From NCBI RefSeq assembly GCF_019977655.1, contig NZ_AP024849.1, positions 1,521,001 through 1,585,000 on the forward strand: a stretch of 64,000 bases of DNA. The letters run 5' to 3'. The notes below the pieces were generated by a model. The model was not told the DNA's origin and ran no database searches. It saw nothing but the letters and a program-made list of their open reading frames with translations. Position numbers and translations under genes: made by a program. This DNA comes from Clostridium gelidum. GTDB lineage: Bacteria > Bacillota > Clostridia > Clostridiales > Clostridiaceae. How positions within the stretch are numbered: the stretch's first letter is position 1; every line of letters begins with the position of its first letter. Of the stretch, positions 35,921 to 43,871 are shown one piece after another.

Positions 35921-35973
35921 TGCATATATTATATATTACAATTTTGGGGATAAACAATCAAGGGGGCAAGCTT

Positions 35974-36708
35974 ATGGAAGTGGAAGAAATGTCAAAGAAT
36001 TCTTTAGAAATAAAGAATAAAACAAGTACTTATTATTTTATACAAGGAGTAAAAGATTGTATACCGACTATATTTGGATATCTTAGCATAGGCTTCGCTT
36101 GTGGAATTTTATCAAAATCATGTGGATTAACATTTGTAGAAGCAGTAGGAATGAGTATTTTTGTTTATGCTGGATCAGCTCAATTTATTGCTTCAAGTAT
36201 GATATTATCGAATGCATCTATAGCAAGTATAATATTGTCTATTTTCTTTATTAATTTTAGACATCTATTTATGAGTGCAGCAATGGCACCATATTTTAAA
36301 GAAAATTCACTTTTGAAAAATTTATCTATAGGGGTACTTTTGACAGATGAAACTTTTTTAGTAGCGGCAGCAGAAGGTTTTAATAGAAAGAAGATTAATT
36401 ATTTTTGGATGATGGGTTTAAATATTGTTGCATATATAAACTGGATTATTGCCACCGGGATTGGAGTACTTCTTGGAAGTATTATACCCGATTATAAAGT
36501 TTTTGGATTAGATTTTGCTTTAATTGCCATGTTTATAGGATTATTAATTTCAGCTATTAAAGACAATATAAAATTAAATAAAGCGATTATAATAATTATT
36601 ACAACTATTATGGTTTTAATTATAAGTATACAAATAGTATCGACTAGCACTGGAGCTATTATAGCAGCAGTTATTGGAGCATTAATTGGGGTGATGATTA
36701 AAGAATGA
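35974..36708 (+). CDS. azlC: AzlC family branched-chain amino acid exporter, large subunit
   Basis: The 244-residue membrane protein carries the AzlC pattern: GVKDCIPTIFGYLSIGFACGIL, EAVGMSIFVYAGSAQFIA, INFRHLFMSAAMAPYF and LTDETFLVAA. With AzlD it exports branched-chain amino acids or their analogues. The ATG at 35974 is 8 bases behind AAGGGGGC; the ATG at 35920 lies in the operator and has no ribosome binding site. It overlaps azlD by 4 bases and is divergent from an XRE-cupin regulator. Confidence 0.92.
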   Translation: MEVEEMSKNSLEIKNKTSTYYFIQGVKDCIPTIFGYLSIGFACGILSKSCGLTFVEAVGMSIFVYAGSAQFIASSMILSNASIASIILSIFFINFRHLFMSAAMAPYFKENSLLKNLSIGVLLTDETFLVAAAEGFNRKKINYFWMMGLNIVAYINWIIATGIGVLLGSIIPDYKVFGLDFALIAMFIGLLISAIKDNIKLNKAIIIIITTIMVLIISIQIVSTSTGAIIAAVIGALIGVMIKE

Positions 36709-37025
36709 ATCTTTATATATGGAGTGTTATTATAGGTGGATGCATTGTAACGATGATTCCAAGAGTATTACCTATAACTATATTATCAAAAATAAAATTA
36801 AATAAGAATGTTGAAGAATTTTTAACATACATACCTTTATCAATATTAGCGGCATTAATAGCAGTAGAACTTCTTACTGTTGACAATAAATTTTCAATTC
36901 AAGGTAATTCTTTAGAACTATTGGCAGCAATACCTACAGTATTAGTTGCTCTTAAAAAGAACAATTTATTATTAACAGTAGTTGTTGGAATAGTGTCAGT
37001 CGCAATTTTAAGATTTGTATTTTAA
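36705..37025 (+). CDS. azlD: AzlD family branched-chain amino acid exporter, small subunit
   Basis: A 106-residue membrane protein with three helices and the AzlD features TMIPRVLPITILSKIKL and FLTYIPLSILAALIAVELL. It overlaps the azlC stop codon by ATGA, so translation is coupled and the subunits are likely made in equal amounts. Confidence 0.92.
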   Translation: MNLYIWSVIIGGCIVTMIPRVLPITILSKIKLNKNVEEFLTYIPLSILAALIAVELLTVDNKFSIQGNSLELLAAIPTVLVALKKNNLLLTVVVGIVSVAILRFVF

Positions 37026-37169
37026 ATAATAAATGAGTTATATTACATATCATACAGGATAATGAAGGGTGAACCTACCATAAATGACGTAGATTTTTTT
37101 ATATAGGGGATATATTATACAATTAAATCTATAAATAGTATAATTAAATAAATTATATTGGAGGCAATA

Positions 37170-37967
37170 ATGGAAGATATAAGATATTTTTTTAATAATG
37201 CTGATGGAGATATTGAAATTAAAAAGTGCAATAATTCTATACACTCATCTAAAGCGCATTTTCATAATGAAGTTTCTATAGGATTAATTGAAAGGGGAGG
37301 CACTAAAACAGAAATAGGTGGTAATACTTATGAACTTAATGAAAAGACATTTTTACTAATTCCACCAAGCATTCCTCACAAGTGCAATCCTTATGATTAT
37401 AAAAGTTGGAATTTTAGAATGCTTTATATAAGTCCTGAGTGGTTTAAGTCTGGATTCAATATTCAGAGTGAAAAAATCAAGTTTGATTATATGAAGGTAA
37501 ATCAAAAGATGTTTTTAGATTTAATTAAATTAACGGATAACATTGAAAATAAAACAATAGATATTGAAACTGAATCAAAATTACTAAATTATATTTCTCT
37601 TTTGATTAAGAATGATAATATAGAATTAAATGAAGATTCATTAGAAAATTTAAATTTAAAAAGAAGAAGTGAAATTAAGCAATATTTGAATGAAAATTAC
37701 AGGAAAGATATAATGCTTGATGATTTGGCAAAGATAGCACATGTGAGTAAATACTATTTAATTAGAAAATTTAATGAGTGCTATGGCTTGTCTCCACATC
37801 AATATATTACAAATTTACGGATAAATTATGCAAAAAAGTTATTGAAAAATAAAAAGGGTTTTGCAGATATGGCAATAGAATCTGGATTTTATGATCAAAG
37901 CCATTTTATAAAGTGTTTTAAGGAATATACAGGAGTTACCCCAATGATGTATAAAGCTAATTTGTAA
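37170..37967 (+). CDS. AraC family regulator with cupin N-domain
   Basis: Residues about 20-85 form an AraC-type cupin (HFHNEVSIGLIERGG, then LIPPSIPHKCNP). The C-terminal 100 residues contain two helix-turn-helix units (DDLAKIAHVSKYYLIRKFNE and MAIESGFYDQSHFIKCFKEY). The family usually activates in response to a small ligand. The ATG at 37170 is used, with GGAGG 5 bases upstream inside a longer open frame that begins at TTG 37158. The next gene downstream, a DMT transporter, is a plausible target by position. Confidence 0.9.
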   Translation: MEDIRYFFNNADGDIEIKKCNNSIHSSKAHFHNEVSIGLIERGGTKTEIGGNTYELNEKTFLLIPPSIPHKCNPYDYKSWNFRMLYISPEWFKSGFNIQSEKIKFDYMKVNQKMFLDLIKLTDNIENKTIDIETESKLLNYISLLIKNDNIELNEDSLENLNLKRRSEIKQYLNENYRKDIMLDDLAKIAHVSKYYLIRKFNECYGLSPHQYITNLRINYAKKLLKNKKGFADMAIESGFYDQSHFIKCFKEYTGVTPMMYKANL

Positions 37968-38100
37968 AAAAACAGTGCAATTTTTTACAATACTTATATT
38001 AAAATGAAATTTATAATTACTTAGGTATCTAAAATTAAATTAGAATAATAACTAGATATTTTTTAGATACTGTAGTAAAAACACAAAGGAGTAATTATAA

Positions 38101-39042
38101 ATGAAAAATAAAATTTTTTTTGCACATGTACTAGCTATAGTAACTATAATTATTTGGGGAACAACTTTCATATCAACAAAAATATTATTAACTCAATTTT
38201 CTCCAGAGGAAATCTTAGCTTATCGATTTTTTATAGCTTTTCTTATTTTAATTGTCATTTATCCTAAAAAAGTTAAGGTTTTGCCTATAAAAGAAGAAAT
38301 ATTATTTTTTTTATTAGGTGCTACGGGAATATCATTTTATTATTGGACTGAAAATTTAGCGCTTCAATATACCTATGCCTCAAATGTTGGATTAATATTG
38401 TCTGCAATACCTATCTTTACAGCATTAATTGCACATTTTATATCAAAACGCGAGAAATTTACTATTAATATGTTTTTAGGATTTGTTATAGCAATAATAG
38501 GAATATCTATTATTATTTATAATGGGAAGGTATTAAAATTAAATCCAAAGGGAGATTTAATGGCAATTATCTCTGCAATTCTATTTTCTATATATTCAAT
38601 ATTAATAAAAAGAGTAAATGATAAATATAGTCAACTTTTTATTGTAAGAAAGACCTTTTTTTATGGAATAATAACTATGTTACCAATTCTAATTATTTCA
38701 AAGGTTAATTTATTAAAAATACCGAGTTTAAATATTAGTATTGTTTTGAATTTTCTTTTTCTTTCAATTTTTGCATCTGTATTATGTTTTTTAATGTGGA
38801 ATAAAGCAATAAATGTTATAGGATCTGTAAAAACTACAAATTACATATATTTTGTTCCCTTAATAACTATGGTGTCATCTAATATTGTTTTAAATGAGAA
38901 TATTAGTAAGTTAATGTTATTTGGAGGAGTCTTAATATTTGCAGGCGTTTATATAAATCAAAGTAAATGGTTAAATAATATATTTAAATATTCATTAAAC
39001 TGTAAATATATATTTAATCATAAACAAAGGCAGTCTGATTAG
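38101..39042 (+). CDS. EamA/DMT family transporter
   Basis: A ten-helix drug/metabolite transporter of 313 residues made of two EamA repeats. The first has IIIWGTTFISTKILLTQFSPEE and RFFIAFLILI; the second has LNFLFLSIFASVLCFLMWNKA and a final segment GGVLIFAGVYINQS. Such proteins export metabolites or amino acids. The start follows AAAGGAG. A terminator overlaps its stop codon, and the AraC regulator lies immediately upstream. Confidence 0.88.
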   Translation: MKNKIFFAHVLAIVTIIIWGTTFISTKILLTQFSPEEILAYRFFIAFLILIVIYPKKVKVLPIKEEILFFLLGATGISFYYWTENLALQYTYASNVGLILSAIPIFTALIAHFISKREKFTINMFLGFVIAIIGISIIIYNGKVLKLNPKGDLMAIISAILFSIYSILIKRVNDKYSQLFIVRKTFFYGIITMLPILIISKVNLLKIPSLNISIVLNFLFLSIFASVLCFLMWNKAINVIGSVKTTNYIYFVPLITMVSSNIVLNENISKLMLFGGVLIFAGVYINQSKWLNNIFKYSLNCKYIFNHKQRQSD

Positions 39043-39052
39043 GACTGCCTTT
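39026..39052. terminator. bidirectional terminator overlapping the DMT gene stop
   Basis: AAAGGCAGTC (39026-39035) pairs perfectly with GACTGCCTTT (39043-39052). It includes the last codons of the transporter gene and lies between convergent genes. Confidence 0.8.
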
Positions 39053-39057
39053 ACTTA

Positions 39058-39690
39058 TTAACTAAGTTTTTCTGGGAATTGTTTTATAATTCCATTTGAA
39101 AGTACATCAGCAAACTTAATTATATGTTCTTCACCTTTATCATATGTCTCTATATCAGCTTTCCAGTTTTTATTTAATCTAGCAACAGCTTGGGCAGTTA
39201 CCAATTCTAAGTGCTTATGTAACATATCTTTTAATTCTGAATTTGACCAATTAGGATTTGCAGTAGATAAAAAATCAGCAATGTCATCTGAATTTTTATA
39301 CCATGTTTTATTGTATTTATCTAAGTCAGATTTATTATTTTTTTTAGCAGCATCTACAACTTTACCGGCAATTATAATATGTTCTCTTAAAAGTTTTGAA
39401 AGTTTATTTCCAGCTTCTTCTCCATAATAAGGTTTAATTGAAGCGCCAATATCATCTTGGTTTTTAAGCAATCTCTCTAGGACAGAATCTTTATCTGGAA
39501 GGGATGCTAAATCACTAATAAGAAAATCTCTAGTCCATAAAACATGGTCAATCCAAAGTTTCCTTTCATCCATCTTCAAATTAACTATAGAATCATTTAA
39601 GGGAATGTCAGTGTCAATAGCATATGATTTAAAAGGCAGAAACGTCGTAAGTAAAATTAATACAGATAAAGCTTTAAAAATTTTTTTCAT
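39058..39690 (-). CDS. unknown secreted helical protein
   Basis: The 210-residue product begins with a clear signal peptide (MKKIFKALSVLILLTTFLPF, cleavage after SYA). The mature part appears to be an all-helical bundle with recurring amphipathic segments: KLWIDHVLWTRDFLISDLAS, LSKLLREHIIIAGKVVDAAK, DIADFLSTANPNWSNSELKD and HLELVTAQAVARLNKNWKAD. Several His residues sit on helix faces. I cannot name a family or function. The start follows AAAGGAGTG. It is convergent with the DMT transporter and divergent from the Bce-type regulator gene. Confidence 0.7.
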   Translation of the reverse strand: MKKIFKALSVLILLTTFLPFKSYAIDTDIPLNDSIVNLKMDERKLWIDHVLWTRDFLISDLASLPDKDSVLERLLKNQDDIGASIKPYYGEEAGNKLSKLLREHIIIAGKVVDAAKKNNKSDLDKYNKTWYKNSDDIADFLSTANPNWSNSELKDMLHKHLELVTAQAVARLNKNWKADIETYDKGEEHIIKFADVLSNGIIKQFPEKLS

Positions 39691-39750
39691 TATAATACAC
39701 TCCTTTTTCTTAATACTTATTTAATTTGTCCTATGATTAAAAAACTATGC

Positions 39751-39780
39751 TTGGAATAAGAAGTAAAATAGAATTATAAT
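39751..39780 (+). promoter_or_regulatory. promoter for the Bce-type two-component genes
   Basis: TTGGAA (39751-39756), an 18-base spacer and TATAAT (39775-39780) lie about 57 bases before the response regulator start codon. Confidence 0.6.
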
Positions 39781-39837
39781 AGTATCATAATAATATTGTA
39801 TTAAAGTAAAAAAATTAGAATTTCAAAGGAGATTTAT

Positions 39838-40509
39838 ATGCCTAAAATTATGTTAATAGAGGATAATGAAAATATAAAAAAAGAACTTATTGAATTTTTA
39901 ATGCGTTATGGATATGAAGCTTATGCACCAACTGATTTTGAAAATATAGTAAAAATAGCTTTAAAAGATGAGCCGGATTTAATTTTGCTTGATATAAACC
40001 TTCCTTATTATGATGGATATTATATATGTAGAGAAATTAGAAAAGAAAAGGATATACCTATAATTATTGTTACAAGCAGAGATAGTGAAATGGATGAAAT
40101 TATGAGTATGAATCTTGGTGCAGATGATTTTATAACAAAACCTTATAATACACAAATACTTCTTGCAAGAATAACTGCTGTACTTAGGAGAACTTCTGGA
40201 AATAATTCGGCTTTTGAAATAGTTGAACATAAAGGATTAAAACTTAATATTACGAGTGGAACTGTAAATTTTTATGACAATAAAATTGATCTTACGAAAA
40301 ATGAACTCAAAATATTACTTTGTCTTATGAAAAATAAAGGATGCATAGTAAGTAGAGAAGATTTAATGGACTATCTATGGAATTCAGATCTTTATGTTGA
40401 TGATAATACATTGTCAGTGAATGTGACTAGGCTCCGAAAGAAGCTTAATGAAATAGGTTTTGAAGATGGTATAGAAACAAAGAGAGGACTTGGGTACATA
40501 TTATTATGA
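39838..40509 (+). CDS. OmpR-family response regulator (BceR-like)
   Basis: The receiver domain has the acidic pair (IEDNE), the phosphoacceptor in LILLDINLPYYDG and the Lys in FITKPY. The C-terminal winged helix contains LTKNELKILLCLMKN and NVTRLRKKLNEIG. The length of 223 residues is typical. It overlaps the kinase gene by 4 bases. Together with the kinase and the downstream BceAB-type transporter it forms an antimicrobial-peptide sensing module, and a matching binding site lies before the transporter genes. The start follows AAAGGAG. Confidence 0.92.
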   Translation: MPKIMLIEDNENIKKELIEFLMRYGYEAYAPTDFENIVKIALKDEPDLILLDINLPYYDGYYICREIRKEKDIPIIIVTSRDSEMDEIMSMNLGADDFITKPYNTQILLARITAVLRRTSGNNSAFEIVEHKGLKLNITSGTVNFYDNKIDLTKNELKILLCLMKNKGCIVSREDLMDYLWNSDLYVDDNTLSVNVTRLRKKLNEIGFEDGIETKRGLGYILL

Positions 40510-41519
40510 ATATAAAAGAATATTTTCTTTCAAAAGCGCCTTTTATAATAATTAATTTAATAATATATTTATTATTTTTAGTTTTAATGAGTATAGCTAA
40601 AATGCCAGCTATAATAGTATTTATGATTTTTCTTGTTTGGTTTACTCCTCTGATGATTTATATAATAATGGATTTTATTTCAAAGAAAAGATTTTATGAT
40701 GATATTACCGGAATTATTGATAAGCTAGATAAAAAGTATTTATTGCCTGAAGTTATAAAATCCCCTAATTATTATGAAGGAAAAATAATATATGAAGTGC
40801 TAAGTGAATGTAATAGAAATATGCATGAGCATGTTAATTTTTATAAAAATCTTCAAAAAGAGTACAGAGAATATATTGAAACATGGGTTCACGAAATAAA
40901 AACTCCAATAGCATCATCAAAGTTAATTGTAGAAAATAGTGAGAGTAAAGAAAAAAATGCATTAGGAGATGAACTTAAAAAAATTGAGGAGTATATAAAT
41001 CAAGCTCTTTATTATTCAAGAAGTACGGATGTTAGCAATGATTATATAGTAAAAGAATTTGAAGTAAAAGAAGCAATTAAGGAAGCTATTAGAAATAATA
41101 GACGGGATTTTATAAATAAAAAAATTTCAGTTGATATTGAAGATGTTTCAGGAAACGTAATAACAGACCTTAAATGGGTAAAGTTTATTGTTAATCAAAT
41201 TATCATTAATTCTATAAAATATAGTAGAGATAATGGTGGAGTTTTAAGAGCTTATACAACTGAAGGTGAGGATAACATAATACTGACTATTGAAGATAAT
41301 GGAATAGGCATTTCCAAGAATGATGTAAATAGAGTTTTCGATAAAGGCTTCACAGGAGAAAATGGAAGAAAATATGGAAAATCTACTGGTATAGGACTTT
41401 ATCTGTGTAAAAAGCTTTGTGAAAAATTAGGACTTGGAATACATTTGAGTTCTATAGAAAGAGAAGGAACAAAAGTTAATATCATTTTTCCAATTGGGAA
41501 TTATACAAGTTTAAAATAA
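40506..41519 (+). CDS. intramembrane-sensing histidine kinase (BceS-like)
   Basis: Two closely spaced N-terminal helices (residues about 12-54) leave almost no extracellular sensor loop, as in BceS kinases that read out transporter activity. The H-box is ETWVHEIKTPIASSKL and the ATPase domain has NQIIINSIKYS (N-box), DNGIGISKNDVNRVFDKGFTG and GIGLYLCKKL. Length 337 residues. It starts within the response regulator stop codon. The cognate transporter genes begin 1.6 kb downstream rather than directly behind it. Confidence 0.92.
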   Translation: MNIKEYFLSKAPFIIINLIIYLLFLVLMSIAKMPAIIVFMIFLVWFTPLMIYIIMDFISKKRFYDDITGIIDKLDKKYLLPEVIKSPNYYEGKIIYEVLSECNRNMHEHVNFYKNLQKEYREYIETWVHEIKTPIASSKLIVENSESKEKNALGDELKKIEEYINQALYYSRSTDVSNDYIVKEFEVKEAIKEAIRNNRRDFINKKISVDIEDVSGNVITDLKWVKFIVNQIIINSIKYSRDNGGVLRAYTTEGEDNIILTIEDNGIGISKNDVNRVFDKGFTGENGRKYGKSTGIGLYLCKKLCEKLGLGIHLSSIEREGTKVNIIFPIGNYTSLK

Positions 41520-41616
41520 TTTGTATGAAATTACTCCTATTTTTATACAACTCCTAAATATTATGGAAATGAATTCGATAAGTTTAATAATGAATGTGAT
41601 CGAAGGGAGAAGTGTA

Positions 41617-42036
41617 ATGAAAATTGAAATTAATAATAAATTTACTAAAAATGAATTTTACAAGACAATGGTTGAAGAAGAAAAACAAGATTTTCTTGAA
41701 ATTATTAAAAAACTTCAAGTGCAACAAGGGAAAAAATATAGTGTATATACTATAGCTGCAAAAATAGCACGGGGTGAGAATGTTAGTTGTGAAGAATTGG
41801 AATACATAAAACAAAATGCGCCATCACTTTTAGCAGCAGCTAAGGAACAAAACAGAGAAAGAGAAAAAACTGAAAGAGAAGAAAATAGTACATCAAAAGA
41901 AGCAAAATCAACTAATCAAGTAGATAATAATTCGAAAAGCGTTGATGAAAATTCAACTAAAACTGATGTTAATTTGGCAGACATTGATAATAATAATTCA
42001 GTTTCTGCACTGCTAAATAAAATTATTATAGGATGA
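41617..42036 (+). CDS. hypothetical protein
   Basis: The 139-residue product has a structured-looking N-terminal half (FTKNEFYKTMVEEEKQDFLE and SVYTIAAKIARGENVSCEEL) and a low-complexity tail rich in Ser, Asn, Asp and Lys (from about residue 85). No signal peptide or membrane helix is seen. The ATG at 41617 is 8 bases behind GGGAG; the upstream in-frame ATG codons lack ribosome binding sites. I do not recognise the family. It lies between the Bce-type kinase and transporter genes and may belong to that transcript. Confidence 0.6.
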   Translation: MKIEINNKFTKNEFYKTMVEEEKQDFLEIIKKLQVQQGKKYSVYTIAAKIARGENVSCEELEYIKQNAPSLLAAAKEQNREREKTEREENSTSKEAKSTNQVDNNSKSVDENSTKTDVNLADIDNNNSVSALLNKIIIG

Positions 42037-42106
42037 TTTTTATAAAGATTAGAATGAGATTAATGAGTTGGAAAGTAAAATTTAAATAATCTATAAAATA
42101 AAATGC

Positions 42107-42134
42107 TTGCAATTTATTTCGAACATGATATAAT
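42107..42134 (+). promoter_or_regulatory. promoter of zinc-ribbon gene copy 1
   Basis: TTGCAA (42107-42112), a 16-base spacer and TATAAT (42129-42134). The same promoter recurs in unit 2 at 42586-42613. Confidence 0.65.
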
Positions 42135-42176
42135 AAATATTGTAATGAAAAAGGTTTTTTATAGATAAGTACATTT

Positions 42177-42227
42177 CTCCTTTTAGAGAATTATATGGAT
42201 CGAAATTAATCTTTAAAATAAAAGGAG
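42177..42227 (+). promoter_or_regulatory. anti-Shine-Dalgarno pairing in the zinc-ribbon leader
   Basis: CTCCTTTT (42177-42184) is exactly complementary to AAAAGGAG (42220-42227), the ribosome binding site. The same CTCCTTTT also sits mainly in the loop of an alternative hairpin (TTCTC-CTTTTA-GAGAA). Two exclusive folds would give on/off control of translation. It is conserved in unit 2. Confidence 0.5.
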
Positions 42228-42236
42228 GAATTTAAT

Positions 42237-42392
42237 ATGGAAGATAAAACATTAGTATGTAAAGATTGTGGAAACGAATTTGTATTCACAACTGGAGAAC
42301 AAGAATTCTACAAAGAAAAAGGATTTGAAAACGAACCAGTAAGATGTCCTGATTGTAGAAGAGCTAGAAAGCAACAAAATAACAGAAGATAG
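42237..42392 (+). CDS. small zinc-ribbon protein, copy 1
   Basis: The 51-residue protein has two CxxC knuckles, Cys8/Cys11 (VCKDCG) and Cys37/Cys40 (RCPDCR), joined by FVFTTGEQEFYKEKGFENEP, the probable zinc-ribbon (zf-trcl type) family. The C-terminus is basic and may contact nucleic acid. The function is unknown; small proteins of this type are widespread in clostridia. The ribosome binding site AAAGGAGG is strong but may be masked by the leader. It is an exact protein duplicate of the gene at 42716 and close to the one at 62521. Confidence 0.88.
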   Translation: MEDKTLVCKDCGNEFVFTTGEQEFYKEKGFENEPVRCPDCRRARKQQNNRR

Positions 42393-42408
42393 TTTCTGTT
42401 TGTTTCAA

Positions 42409-42440
42409 GGGTTATAATATTTATATTATAACCCTTTTTT
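42409..42440 (+). terminator. terminator of zinc-ribbon copy 1
   Basis: GGGTTATAAT pairs with ATTATAACCC, followed by TTTTTT. Copy 2 has GAG/CTC in place of GGG/CCC, a compensatory change. Confidence 0.9.
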
Positions 42441-42540
42441 AGTTTGCTATTTTCTACAAGATTAGCAAATTATGAAATCTGTGAAGAAAGTTGCTAGATG
42501 TTAGAAGAAAATAATCTATTTTATTTTTATAGATAAATAA

Positions 42541-42580
42541 AATAGATTTAGAGCATAAAAAATAGATTTAGAGCATAAAA
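42541..42580 (+). repeat. 20-bp tandem repeat, two copies
   Basis: AATAGATTTAGAGCATAAAA occurs twice head to tail immediately before duplication unit 2. It may mark the junction of the segmental duplication. Confidence 0.85.
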
Positions 42581-42715
42581 AATGCTTGCAATTTATTTTG
42601 AACATGATATAATAAATATTGTAATGAAAAAGGTTTTTTATAGATAAGTACATTTCTCCTTTTAGAGAATTATATGGATCGAAATTAATCTTTAAAATAA
42701 AAGGAGGAATTTAAT

Positions 42716-42871
42716 ATGGAAGATAAAACATTAGTATGTAAAGATTGTGGAAACGAATTTGTATTCACAACTGGAGAACAAGAATTCTACAAAGAAAAAG
42801 GATTTGAAAACGAACCAGTAAGATGTCCTGATTGTAGAAGAGCTAGAAAGCAACAAAATAACAGAAGATAG
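42716..42871 (+). CDS. small zinc-ribbon protein, copy 2
   Basis: It encodes the same 51 residues as copy 1, with identical ribosome binding site, leader and CxxC pairs. The unit has its own promoter and terminator, so the duplication doubles an independent transcription unit inserted between the Bce-type kinase and transporter genes. The near absence of silent differences points to a recent event or gene conversion. Confidence 0.88.
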   Translation: MEDKTLVCKDCGNEFVFTTGEQEFYKEKGFENEPVRCPDCRRARKQQNNRR

Positions 42872-42887
42872 TTTTTGTTTATTTCAA

Positions 42888-42919
42888 GAGTTATAATATT
42901 TATATTATAACTCTTTTTT
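42888..42919 (+). terminator. terminator of zinc-ribbon copy 2
   Basis: GAGTTATAAT pairs with ATTATAACTC, followed by TTTTTT. Confidence 0.9.
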
Positions 42920-42943
42920 ATATATAAATTTATAAATAATTTA

Positions 42944-42975
42944 GAGGTAGCAAAAATAAAATGCTACCTCTTTTT
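42944..42975 (+). terminator. second terminator before the ABC transporter genes
   Basis: GAGGTAGCA pairs perfectly with TGCTACCTC across a 9-base A-rich loop, then TTTTT. Confidence 0.85.
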
Positions 42976-42983
42976 ACATTATT

Positions 42984-43003
42984 ATCTTACAATAATGTAA
43001 GAT
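42984..43003. promoter_or_regulatory. BceR-type operator upstream of the ABC transporter
   Basis: ATCTTACA-ATAA-TGTAAGAT is a perfect palindrome. Its core TTACA-N4-TGTAA matches the TNACA-N4-TGTAA site described for BceR-like regulators. It lies about 100 bases before the ATPase gene, consistent with control by the response regulator at 39838. Confidence 0.65.
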
Positions 43004-43103
43004 GATTGAAAGATACTTCAATATGAGAAAAATATACAAGGGATTAGAATATAGTTATAGGGTTAAACAATCCTAACTACATGATAAATCAGGAGGAAAG
43101 TTT

Positions 43104-43871
43104 ATGGAAAACATATTAAATGTACAAAATGTAGAAAAGTATTATGGAAATAAAGAAAATGTGACAAAGGCACTTGATAATATAAGTTTCAAGGTTGAAA
43201 AGGGCGAATTTGTTGGAATAATGGGTCCATCAGGTAGCGGTAAGACTACGCTTTTAAATTGTATATCTACAATAGATAAAGTAACCACAGGGGCTATTAT
43301 AATTGATGAAGATGATATTACAAGATTAAAAAGTAAAAAACTAGAAAAATTCAGAAGAGATAAGCTAGGATTTATATTTCAAGATTTTAATTTGTTAGAT
43401 ACTTTAACTGCATATGAGAATATTGCACTAGCGCTGACTATAGGAGGAAAAAAGGGGTCTGAGGTTGATGAATTAGTTTTGTCGTCAGCCAAAAGTTTAG
43501 ATATATTGGATGTTTTAAATAAATATCCATATCAAATGTCAGGAGGGCAAAAGCAAAGAGTAGCAGCAGCTAGGGCAATAGTTAATAACCCAAAACTTAT
43601 TCTAGCAGATGAACCTACCGGTGCTCTAGATTCAAAGTCAGCTAAATTACTTTTAAATTCTATTGAAAAACTAAATAAAGAACTAGAAGCAACCATTTTA
43701 ATGGTAACCCATGATGCTTTTACTGCAAGTTATTCCCGTAGAATACTATTTATAAAAGATGGTAAGATTTTCAATGAACTGATTAGAGGAGAAGATTCTA
43801 GAAAGGAATTTTTTAATAAAATAATAGATATTGTTACTCTTCTTGGAGGTGACTCTAAAGATGTATTCTAA
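43104..43871 (+). CDS. BceA-type ABC transporter ATPase
   Basis: A 255-residue nucleotide-binding subunit: Walker A GPSGSGKTT, Q-loop FIFQDFNLLD, signature MSGGQKQRVAAARA, Walker B LILADEPTGALD and H-loop VTHD. It is of the MacB/LolD-like class used by Bce and Vra transporters that remove cell-wall-active peptides such as bacitracin from their targets. The start follows CAGGAGG. It overlaps the permease gene by 11 bases. The unusual distance from the kinase gene is filled by the zinc-ribbon duplication. Confidence 0.93.
   Translation: MENILNVQNVEKYYGNKENVTKALDNISFKVEKGEFVGIMGPSGSGKTTLLNCISTIDKVTTGAIIIDEDDITRLKSKKLEKFRRDKLGFIFQDFNLLDTLTAYENIALALTIGGKKGSEVDELVLSSAKSLDILDVLNKYPYQMSGGQKQRVAAARAIVNNPKLILADEPTGALDSKSAKLLLNSIEKLNKELEATILMVTHDAFTASYSRRILFIKDGKIFNELIRGEDSRKEFFNKIIDIVTLLGGDSKDVF

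Larger units (their letters stand above)
42101..42440 (+). repeat. tandem segmental duplication, unit 1
   Basis: Positions 42101-42440 recur at 42580-42919 (offset 479) with only a few substitutions. They include promoter, leader, zinc-ribbon gene and terminator. The coding parts are identical at the protein level. Confidence 0.9.
42580..42919 (+). repeat. tandem segmental duplication, unit 2
   Basis: Near-identical to 42101-42440, with substitutions mainly in the promoter spacer and terminator. Confidence 0.9.

Noticed and set aside
42084..42440. direct repeats at 42.1-42.9 kb as a CRISPR array or insertion sequence
   Set aside because: There are only two long units, each a full gene with promoter and terminator; no spacers, transposase or cas genes.
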